Origin: Candidatus Pullichristensenella stercoripullorum
GTDB lineage: Bacteria; Bacillota; Clostridia; Christensenellales; Aristaeellaceae
Length of the DNA: 5,848 nt
Reading direction: 5' to 3'
Assembly: GCA_018712885.1 (NCBI GenBank)
Contig: DVGE01000214.1
Coordinates: 1 to 5,848 of the forward strand
Every line of letters starts with the position of its first letter. Position 1 is the first letter of the stretch. The notes under the pieces are model-generated. The model was not told the origin of the DNA and ran no database searches. It saw only the letters and a program-made list of their open reading frames with translations. Position numbers and translations under genes: made by a program. This document shows, in pieces, positions 1 to 5,229 of this stretch.

Positions 1-179
1 TCGCCTGTACGTTCTGCGACTATCTGTTTGTACTCAAGGATGGCCGCATTGCCGCGCAGGGAACGCCCAGGGAGATCTGCACCCCGCAAATGCTGGAGGA
101 AGTATTCCGCGTGCGCGCGGACGTACTTGCGCTGGAGGATGGCCGCCCCTACATCGTCTATCGGGGCAGCATCCGGTGA
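1..179 (+). CDS. ABC transporter ATP-binding protein, iron/siderophore/heme type (C-terminal fragment)
   Basis: Partial gene entering from the left edge, read in the frame starting at base 3 and ending with TGA at 177-179. The 58 visible residues begin ACTFCDYLFVLKDGRIAAQG, followed by TPREICTPQMLEEVF and a short tail ending in GSIR. The pattern 'aDyl-vLkdGri-aqGtP-eilTpemLeevFrv' is the typical end of the ATPases of FecE/FhuC/HmuV-type importers: the D-loop/H-loop region has just passed, and the TPxxLxxVF segment and short C-terminal strand follow. Walker A, Walker B and the signature motif lie outside the window. Such proteins power uptake of ferric siderophores, heme or cobalamin at the inner face of the membrane; which substrate cannot be told from this tail. 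The stop overlaps the start of the next gene (GTGA), so the two are probably translationally coupled in a metal-uptake operon. Confidence 0.85.
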   Translation, partial: ACTFCDYLFVLKDGRIAAQGTPREICTPQMLEEVFRVRADVLALEDGRPYIVYRGSIR

Positions 180-433
180 GCAGGCAGACCGCGCCGGGCA
201 GGGCGGCGGAGGATTATCTGGAAGCGCTGCTCCTGCTGGAACAGGAACAGGGCGAGGCGCACGGCGCGCAGCTGGCCCGGCGCATGGGCATTTCCAGGGC
301 AAGCGTAAGCATCGCCATGAAACAACTCAGACAGAACGGCTACATAACGGTCGATAAAGGCCACCGTCTCTGCCTGACGGATGCTGGTCGTGCCGTCGCT
401 GTCCGCGTCTATGAACGCCATTGCTTTTATTAA
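176..433 (+). CDS. Truncated DtxR/MntR-family metal-dependent regulator (HTH half only)
   Basis: An 85-codon gene starting with GTG inside the stop of the ABC ATPase (GTGA overlap). Residues 12-24 (EDYLEALLLLEQE) match the first helix of DtxR/MntR/IdeR repressors. Residues 29-57 form the winged helix-turn-helix, with recognition helix around 40-53 (SRASVSIAMKQLRQ). Residues 57-72 give the wing and 'LTDAGR', and 'VYERH' at 78-82 is the family's hallmark start of the dimerization and metal-binding region. The protein stops three residues later (CFY, then TAA), whereas the family normally continues for at least 40-60 residues that supply dimer contacts and metal ligands. The downstream sequence is AT-rich and shows no continuation in any frame. 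The family represses iron or manganese uptake genes, which fits the upstream transporter. The shortened protein may be a decayed repressor or a monomeric DNA-binding remnant. The family call is secure; present function is not. Confidence 0.75.
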   Translation: MSRQTAPGRAAEDYLEALLLLEQEQGEAHGAQLARRMGISRASVSIAMKQLRQNGYITVDKGHRLCLTDAGRAVAVRVYERHCFY

Positions 434-523
434 AAAATGTCGCAGAAATCTCACAAAATGATATTTTTTGGAAGTATTTAAGCTGACAGTCAGCAAATCT
501 CAGAAGCTTGAAAAAGCAAAAGG

Positions 524-562
524 AACGACGCCCGCATGGACGCCGCTCCGTTGTCGTTTTTT
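524..562 (+). terminator. Candidate intrinsic terminator, possibly bidirectional
   Basis: AACGAC (524-529) pairs with GTCGTT (553-558) across a GC-rich 23-base loop, and the plus-strand 3' arm runs on into T residues to 562. On the minus strand the same arms are followed by CCTTTTGCTTTTT. It lies between two convergent gene ends (433 on plus, 566 on minus), where a shared terminator is expected. The stem is only 6 bp and the loop is large, so strength is uncertain. Confidence 0.45.
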
Positions 563-565
563 GGA

Positions 566-934
566 TTATTGCAATGTCAGCACGAACAGGCCGCTTTCCA
601 TCAGCAGCGCTGCATAGCGCGCCGGTTTGGTGTCTGCTGCCTCGATGTACTGGACGGTGGAGACTTGTGCCTCCGGTTCGCCGTCATTGGGGACGAGCAG
701 CAGCTGCGGCGTTTCGCCCTCGGCAAGTTCACGGATGGACTCCGCGTCAAAGATGGCCGTCAGGCTGGGGAGGACGTTGGTCACGTCCACTTCCTCGCCC
801 TCGATCATCGCCGGGACGCGGGCGCGGTAGCTGCCGGTGAGCGTTTCCGCTGCGGCCATGGCTTCCGTTTCCGCCGGCGAAAGCTCATTTGCTTCCATCG
901 GCGCGAGGCGCACGACGTAGCCGTCCTTGGTCAT
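566..934 (-). CDS. Small acidic protein of unknown function, start uncertain
   Basis: From the ATG at 932-934 this encodes 122 residues (MTKDGYVVRLAPMEANEL... ending ESGLFVLTLQ, TAA at 566-568). It is rich in Glu, Ala and Asp, with no signal peptide, membrane span or recognisable motif, so it looks like a soluble cytoplasmic protein. I do not recognise the family. Third codon positions are mostly G or C, like the neighbours, which supports real coding. The ATG has no good Shine-Dalgarno sequence. The same frame stays open upstream to 997 with coding-like content (IRFTLGDAALEWLIAE just before the ATG), but that stretch has no ATG, GTG or TTG. Either the gene begins at a rare start such as the ATT at 980-982, or its 5' end has been altered. 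It lies on the same strand as asnB, 261 bases behind it, and may be read through from it. Confidence 0.6.
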   Translation of the reverse strand: MTKDGYVVRLAPMEANELSPAETEAMAAAETLTGSYRARVPAMIEGEEVDVTNVLPSLTAIFDAESIRELAEGETPQLLLVPNDGEPEAQVSTVQYIEAADTKPARYAALLMESGLFVLTLQ

Positions 935-1195
935 CTCGGCGATCAGCCATTCGAGCGCCGCGTCCCCAAGCGTGAAGCGAATTCCTCGATTCGTTCCTTA
1001 ATGAGAAAACAGAAATCGTACGCTTTGCGCAGGTGTTTCCCTCCCGTCCCATTACAGAAGATGGGCCGCGCCGCTATATGCGCCGGGTCGTGATGGCCAA
1101 GCAAGTCAGATGTAAGAAAAATGCATCTGTAGTCATAGGAGACGGGAGGATGACTGTTGTTCTGCGCGATTTCGATCGCCTTTCGATCTCTTCTC
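935..1195 (-). other. Spacer between asnB and the downstream unknown gene
   Basis: This stretch behind asnB is less GC-biased than the flanking genes. It holds two small inverted repeats: GCGAT-TTCG-ATCGC (1166-1179, plus-strand reading) shortly after the asnB stop, and CAGATG/CATCTG arms (1107-1112 and 1124-1129) around an A-rich loop. Neither is followed by a U tract on the minus strand, so I do not call a terminator. I see no convincing promoter for the downstream gene. Up to base 997 the spacer contains the possible N-terminal extension of that gene. Confidence 0.4.
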
Positions 1196-2776
1196 TCACA
1201 CCCCGCTTTCCCCGTAGTTCCCCAGCACGCGCGCGGAGGGGTCGTCCACGTCGCAGCCGGGCCAGTCGCGGTTGGGCATCCAGAAGCCCGCCACCATGCG
1301 GCTCTGACCGGGGTAGTAGCGCTCGAACAGCTCGCGGTAGAGCAGGCTCTCCTTCGTGAAAGGGCGGGCGTGGGCGTAGCGGGCGCATTTTTCCGCCGCT
1401 TCCGCATCCGTATAGGTCGCCTCCGCCAGCGCTTTTAAGTCGTCCACCAGCGAATGGCCCACGGCGTCTGAAAAGGCCGCCTTCTGCCGCCAGAGTATGT
1501 TCTCCGGCAAGAGACTGTCCGCCGCGAAGGCTTTGCGCAACAGGTACTTGCCCATGCCGTGGCGGTTCATCTTCAGCGCCGGGTCGATGGCCATGGCACA
1601 GCGCACGAAGGCGAGGTCGCCAAAGGGCACGCGCGCCTCCAGGGAGTTGACCGAGATGCAGCGGTCGGCGCGCAGCACGTCGTACATGTGCAGTTCGCGC
1701 ACGCGCTTTTCCGCCTCATGCTGGAAAGCGGCAGCGTCGGGGGCAAAGTCCGTGTACTTATAGCCGAAGAGCTCGTCGGAAACCTCGCCGGTGAGCAGGA
1801 CGCGGATGTCCGTATGCTCGTGGATGTATTTGCACACCAGGTACATGCCCATGCTGGCGCGGATGGTGGTAATATCGTAAGTGGCGAGCAGCTCAACCAC
1901 CGTAGGCAGCGCCTGGAGGACGTCTTCTTTGGTAATGATCACCTCGGTATGGTCGCTGCCGATGTATTCGGCCACCTGGCGGGCGTATTTTAGGTCGATG
2001 GCGTCCACATCCATGCCCACGGCGAATGTGCGGATGGGGGTTTTCATTTCGCGCTGGGCGATGGCGCACACCAGCGAGGAGTCCAGCCCGCCGGAGAGCA
2101 AAAAGCCGATGGGCGCGTCCGCATCCAGGCGCTTTTGGACGCCTTCGATGAGCAAATCGTGCAAGCGGGCGCAGGCCGCGTCCTCGTCCACCATGGCGAA
2201 CTGGTCTACATGCGCGGCGTCGGCGTAGCGGACAAATTCCCCGTCCGCCCAGTAACAGCCGGGCGGGAAGGGCAGGATGGCCTCGCACAGGCCCATCAGG
2301 TCCTTCGGCTCGCTGGCAAAGGCCATGCCGCCGCCCTCCAGCGCCCCGTAATAAAGCGGGCGGATGCCGATGGGGTCGCGGGCGGCGACGAGGCTGTTTT
2401 TCTCCGCGTCGTAAATGACCAGCGCGAACTCCGCATCCAGCGCGCGGAACATTTCCAGGCCATATTCGCGGTAGAGCGGCAGCAGGATCTCGCAGTCGGA
2501 TTCGCTGACGAACGTATACTTTTCCTCGAGCCGCTCGCGCAGGGGGCGGAAGCCATACAGCTCGCCGTTGCAGACCACGTAATCGTCACCGAGGCGGAAG
2601 GGCTGCATGCCGCGCTCGTCCAACCCCATGATGGAGAGGCGTTGGAAGCCAAGATAGCCGCAGGGAAGCTCCACAAAGCGGCCCATGTCCGGCCCGCGCG
2701 AGGCGGTGCGCGCAAAGCACGCCTGCAAGATTTCCGGGCTGACCGTCTTTCCCAGTACGCCGAGAATGGAACACAT
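1196..2776 (-). CDS. asnB: Glutamine-hydrolysing asparagine synthetase (AsnB type)
   Basis: Makes asparagine from aspartate, ATP and glutamine in the cytosol. The 526-residue protein starts MCSILGV: Cys2 becomes the N-terminal nucleophile of the class II glutaminase domain once Met is removed. This fixes the start at 2774-2776, where GGAGG (2786-2790) is well placed, although the frame is open far upstream into the leader. Glutaminase landmarks are R46 (RLSIMG), N70-G-E72 and D94. The synthetase domain has the PP-loop SGGLDSS at 228-234, SMGMY at 308-312, LTGEVSDELFG at 328-338, SLEARVPF at 378-385 and the WRQKAAFSDAVG segment at 429-440; the tail WMPNR-DWPGCDVDDPSAR is typical of clostridial forms. 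Length is close to E. coli AsnB and no key residue is missing. It is transcribed divergently from glnA and preceded by an Asn T-box, so expression should rise when tRNA-Asn is uncharged. Confidence 0.96.
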   Translation of the reverse strand: MCSILGVLGKTVSPEILQACFARTASRGPDMGRFVELPCGYLGFQRLSIMGLDERGMQPFRLGDDYVVCNGELYGFRPLRERLEEKYTFVSESDCEILLPLYREYGLEMFRALDAEFALVIYDAEKNSLVAARDPIGIRPLYYGALEGGGMAFASEPKDLMGLCEAILPFPPGCYWADGEFVRYADAAHVDQFAMVDEDAACARLHDLLIEGVQKRLDADAPIGFLLSGGLDSSLVCAIAQREMKTPIRTFAVGMDVDAIDLKYARQVAEYIGSDHTEVIITKEDVLQALPTVVELLATYDITTIRASMGMYLVCKYIHEHTDIRVLLTGEVSDELFGYKYTDFAPDAAAFQHEAEKRVRELHMYDVLRADRCISVNSLEARVPFGDLAFVRCAMAIDPALKMNRHGMGKYLLRKAFAADSLLPENILWRQKAAFSDAVGHSLVDDLKALAEATYTDAEAAEKCARYAHARPFTKESLLYRELFERYYPGQSRMVAGFWMPNRDWPGCDVDDPSARVLGNYGESGV

Positions 2777-3061
2777 AAAAAGGCACCTCCGTTTTGCGCG
2801 GCGCTTCGTCTTGAATTTCAGGACGAAGGCCGCTTCTCCGTGGTGCCACCCGATTTGCTTCTCTGCGGGCCCCAGCAGGCCCCGACGCTTGTAACGTGCC
2901 GTCTCCACGCCGCCCCTACTGGCGGCGCGCGCCGCGTTGGGTTTGGGCTTGGAAGTGTTTTTCGACCGGAGGCCCATACGGGACTTCCACCAACGCCCGC
3001 TCTCTTGCATGCAGCGCTTCCGGCCTACTCCTCTTCCGCATCGCTTTTTCTATGAAACTAT
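2777..3061 (-). promoter_or_regulatory. Asparagine-specific T-box riboswitch leader of asnB
   Basis: Read on the minus strand. Stem I: GGAAG (3037-3033) pairs with CTTCC (2955-2951) and frames the specifier loop, with AGTA at 3029-3026 on one side and AAAAACA on the other. The codon in register is AAC (2959-2957), specifying tRNA-Asn, followed by A as usual. The distal stem has AGAGA (3005-3001), GGTG (2991-2988) and a CGGG/CCCG helix. The T-box core GGGTGGCACCACGG spans 2851-2838; its UGGC (2848-2845) complements a GCCA tRNA end. An antiterminator folds as UCGGG/CCUGA (2853-2849 with 2822-2818), a 7-nt bulge UGGCACC, and ACGGAG/CUUCGU (2841-2836 with 2828-2823). A competing hairpin, 2833-2822 with 2810-2798, has 12 pairs and one bulged base. 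Uncharged tRNA-Asn should stabilise the first fold and turn asnB on. The competing hairpin lacks a U tract, so the mode of output is uncertain. Confidence 0.88.
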
Positions 3062-3067
3062 GGGCGC

Positions 3068-3097
3068 ATTGTACCACCCGGCGCCGCCCCCTGTCAA
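3068..3097 (-). promoter_or_regulatory. asnB promoter (sigma-A-like)
   Basis: On the minus strand a perfect -35 TTGACA (3097-3092) is followed by an 18-base spacer and a -10 TACAAT (3073-3068). This predicts a transcript start near 3061, directly ahead of the T-box Stem I. Confidence 0.8.
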
Positions 3098-3221
3098 GGG
3101 GATACGCGCGCAAATAACGCAAATCTGCAAGACGCGAAAGATAAAATGCCGTTTTTCAGCAAAAATACGCAAAAACCATCAGCATAATGGAATTTTTACA
3201 TTTTCAAACTTCATACACGCC

Positions 3222-3250
3222 TTGACAGCGGACATGGAACATGCTATGAT
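3222..3250 (+). promoter_or_regulatory. glnA promoter (sigma-A-like)
   Basis: TTGACA (3222-3227), a 17-base spacer and TATGAT (3245-3250) predict a start near 3257, giving a leader of about 65 nt. The 124 bases between this -35 and the divergent asnB -35 (3098-3221) are clearly richer in A and T than the rest of the window and are the obvious place for regulator binding. I found no recognisable operator there. Confidence 0.82.
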
Positions 3251-3258
3251 AGCGGTGC

Positions 3259-3305
3259 AGAGCAAAGGCGTGATGCACAGGGCGCTTTTGCTCTTTTCAT
3301 TTTTT
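3259..3305 (+). terminator. Intrinsic terminator (attenuator) in the glnA leader
   Basis: The arm AGAGCAAAGGCG (3259-3270) pairs with CGCTTTTGCTCT (3283-3294) as a 12-bp helix with one G-U pair, around a 12-base loop. It is followed by TTTT, CA and TTTTTT ending at 3305, three bases before the glnA Shine-Dalgarno GGGAGGT (3308-3314). The run of T is on the plus strand only, so it acts on glnA transcription. A terminator between a promoter and its own gene implies regulated read-through. An alternative pairing, GTGCA (3255-3259) with TGCAC (3274-3278), would enclose the 5' arm and compete with the terminator, but its 5' half lies at the very start of the predicted transcript. The ANTAR protein encoded behind glnA is the likeliest antiterminator. 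Confidence 0.78.
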
Positions 3306-3321
3306 CCGGGAGGTCTGAGCC

Positions 3322-4653
3322 ATGAGCAAGTACAGCAAGGAAGACATCATCCGCATGGTGCGGGAGGGCGATGTGGAATTCATCCGCATGCAGTTTACCG
3401 ACATCTTCGGCCAGCTGAAGAACGTGGCGATCACCGTCAGCCAGATTGAGAAGGCTGTAAACGGCCAGGTGATGATCGACGGCAGCTCCATCGAGGGCTT
3501 CACCCGCATCCAGGAGAGCGACCAGTACCTGCATCCCGACCTGGATTCTTTCACCATCCTGCCGTGGAGACCGCAGCACGGCAAGGTTGCCCGCCTCATC
3601 TGCGACGTGTACAACCCGGACGGCACGCCCTTCGTGGGCGACCCGCGCGGCGTGCTGAAGAAGGTGCTCCAGCGGGCGGCGGACATGGGCTATTCCTTCA
3701 ACGTCGGCCCCGAGTGCGAGTTCTTCCTCTTCCAGACGGACGAGAAGGGCGCGCCCACCACCGAGACCGCCGACGAAGCCGGCTACTTCGATTTGGGGCC
3801 GCTCGACCACGGCGAGAGCACCCGCCGCGAGATCTGCATGACGTTGGAGCAGATGGGCTTTGAGATTGAGGCCTCCCACCATGAGGTGGCTGCCGGCCAG
3901 CACGAGATCGACTTTAAGTATGCCGACGCCCTCAGCGCCGCCGACAACATCATGACCTTTAAGCTGGCGGTGAAGACGCTGGCGCAGAAAAACGGCCTGC
4001 ACGCCACCTTTATGCCCAAACCCGTGTTTGGCATCAACGGCAGCGGCATGCACACCAACATGAGCCTGTTCAAGGATGGTAAAAATATCTTCGCCGACCC
4101 CTCCGACGCGCGCGGGCTGAGCCGCGAGGCCTACGCCTTCATCGCCGGGCTGCTCAAACACGTGCGCGGCATGGCGGCGATCACCAACCCGCTGGTCAAC
4201 AGCTACAAGCGGCTGGTGCCGGGCTACGAGGCCCCCTGCTATCTGGCGTGGTCGGCCAGCAACCGCTCGGCGCTCATTCGCATCCCGGCGGCGCGCGGAC
4301 AGGCCACGCGCGTGGAGCTGCGCTGCCCGGACCCCACCTGCAACCCCTATCTGGCGCTGGCCGTGTGCCTGGCCGCCGGTCTGGACGGCATCGAAAGGGG
4401 CCTGACCCCGCCCGAGGAGGTCACGGACAACATCTTCGCCATGGACGATGCCGCCCGCGCCGCGCACGGCATCGAGAGCCTGCCGGGAACGCTCAAGGAG
4501 GCCATCGACGCCATGGAGGCCGACGCGCTTGTTTGCGAGACGCTGGGCAAACATGTCACCACGCAGTATGTCGAGGGCAAGAAGCGCGAGTGGGACGCCT
4601 ACCGCACCCACGTCAGCGACTGGGAGCTGGGCAAGTATCTGGTCATCTATTGA
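3322..4653 (+). CDS. glnA: Glutamine synthetase, type I (GSI-alpha)
   Basis: Condenses ammonium and glutamate to glutamine with ATP; the enzyme acts as a cytosolic dodecamer. The 443 residues match the usual length of Bacillus/Clostridium GSI-alpha (about 444) and lack the extra insert of GSI-beta. Landmarks are DGSSIEGF at 53-60, R62 (the position tied to feedback inhibition in the Bacillus enzyme), GPECEFF at 129-135 and HHEVAAGQHEID at 186-197. Further on are GSGMHTN at 240-246, NSYKRLVPGYEAP at 293-305 with the flap glutamate E303, RIPAARG at 320-326 and ELRCPDPTCNPY at 332-343; the end is GKYLVIY. All expected catalytic and metal-binding segments are present. The ATG at 3322 sits 7 bases after GGGAGGT. 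It is the first gene of a plus-strand operon, 34 bases ahead of the ANTAR regulator, and its leader carries an attenuator. Confidence 0.97.
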   Translation: MSKYSKEDIIRMVREGDVEFIRMQFTDIFGQLKNVAITVSQIEKAVNGQVMIDGSSIEGFTRIQESDQYLHPDLDSFTILPWRPQHGKVARLICDVYNPDGTPFVGDPRGVLKKVLQRAADMGYSFNVGPECEFFLFQTDEKGAPTTETADEAGYFDLGPLDHGESTRREICMTLEQMGFEIEASHHEVAAGQHEIDFKYADALSAADNIMTFKLAVKTLAQKNGLHATFMPKPVFGINGSGMHTNMSLFKDGKNIFADPSDARGLSREAYAFIAGLLKHVRGMAAITNPLVNSYKRLVPGYEAPCYLAWSASNRSALIRIPAARGQATRVELRCPDPTCNPYLALAVCLAAGLDGIERGLTPPEEVTDNIFAMDDAARAAHGIESLPGTLKEAIDAMEADALVCETLGKHVTTQYVEGKKREWDAYRTHVSDWELGKYLVIY

Positions 4654-4687
4654 CGCGCCCGCGTCCGAACAGGGGAGGTGAACGGCC

Positions 4688-5212
4688 GTGACGAACGTCA
4701 TCGTCGCTTTTGCGACGGAGGAACAGTGCGCGCGCTGCGCATCAGCGCTGGAGGCGGGCGGCATCCCTGTCTCCTTGCGCTGCACCAGCTTTGGCGGCGT
4801 CAGGCGCGCTTTTGACCTCTATGATGAGGGCGTGCTCGTCTGCGCCTGCCGTCTGCCGGACGGCACGGCGGACGATCTCGCCTGGGACCTGGGCGAGCGC
4901 GCCATCGTCGTGGCCGTGGGCAAGGCCGCGCAGCTGGAAACCTGCGGGTATCCGAAGCTCTTCCGTCTGCGCCTCCCCTGTTCCCGGGGCGAACTGGCCA
5001 GCGCCGTAAACATGCTTTTGCAGCTGCAGCGCATGCGTAAGCCTGATCGCAGCGAGGGGGAAAAGCGGGCCATCGCCGCGGCCAAGGCGCTTTTGATGGA
5101 CAAATTCGCCATGACCGAGCCGGAAGCGCACCACTACCTGCAAAAGCGCGCCATGGATCAGGGGCTGAAACTTCCCGAGCTGGCCGCAAAAATACTCGCT
5201 TCAAACGCATGA
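4688..5212 (+). CDS. nitR: ANTAR-domain RNA-binding antiterminator with degenerate receiver (NitR-like)
   Basis: A 174-residue protein starting with GTG at 4688, 9 bases after GGAGG (4674-4678). Residues 1-112 have the strand/helix rhythm of a response-regulator receiver, but the usual phosphoacceptor aspartate is alanine (A53 in VCACRLPDG), the N-terminal acidic pair is absent (VIVAFATEE), and the lysine before the last conserved proline is leucine (L96 in RLPCS). It is therefore probably not phosphorylated. Residues about 121-170 are an ANTAR domain: AAKALLMDKF, TEPEAHHYLQKRAMDQG and KLPELAAKIL match the AK..LM, E..A...L...AM and L.ELA..I pattern. ANTAR proteins bind leader RNA and prevent termination. 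The glnA - ANTAR gene - glutamate synthase order matches, from memory, nitR of Clostridium saccharobutylicum. Its natural target here is the glnA leader terminator; the signal it senses is unknown. Confidence 0.85.
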   Translation: MTNVIVAFATEEQCARCASALEAGGIPVSLRCTSFGGVRRAFDLYDEGVLVCACRLPDGTADDLAWDLGERAIVVAVGKAAQLETCGYPKLFRLRLPCSRGELASAVNMLLQLQRMRKPDRSEGEKRAIAAAKALLMDKFAMTEPEAHHYLQKRAMDQGLKLPELAAKILASNA

Positions 5213-5229
5213 CAATGGAGGAAAACGCC

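Noticed and set aside
28..357. A 109-codon plus-strand open frame across the ABC ATPase end and the regulator
   Set aside because: It is out of frame with two recognisable proteins and is Arg/Gly/Ala-rich shadow sequence.
1107..1129. Hairpin with CAGATG/CATCTG arms as terminator of asnB
   Set aside because: Only 6 bp with an 11-base loop and no U tract after it on the minus strand.
2777..3010. N-terminal extension of asnparagine synthetase to an upstream ATG at 3010
   Set aside because: The glutaminase needs Cys directly after the initiator Met (MCSILG at 2776), a good GGAGG precedes that ATG, and the upstream stretch is the T-box RNA.
2135..3055. A 306-codon open frame on the plus strand opposite asnB and its leader
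   Set aside because: It mirrors asnB codons and runs across the T-box; there is no ribosome binding site and no recognisable domain.
3098..3260. GlnR/TnrA box (TGTNA-N7-TNACA) near the glnA promoter
   Set aside because: No match with both half-sites at the right spacing could be found on either strand.
3251..3321. Glutamine riboswitch (glnA RNA motif) in the glnA leader
   Set aside because: That class is known mainly from cyanobacteria and marine phage, and I could not place its conserved core; the short leader is explained by a terminator hairpin.
3244..4785. A 513-codon open frame on the minus strand opposite glnA
   Set aside because: It is antisense to an unmistakable glutamine synthetase; the high GC content keeps stops rare in this frame, and the predicted protein is a compositional shadow (rich in Val, Ala, His, Gly) with no family resemblance.
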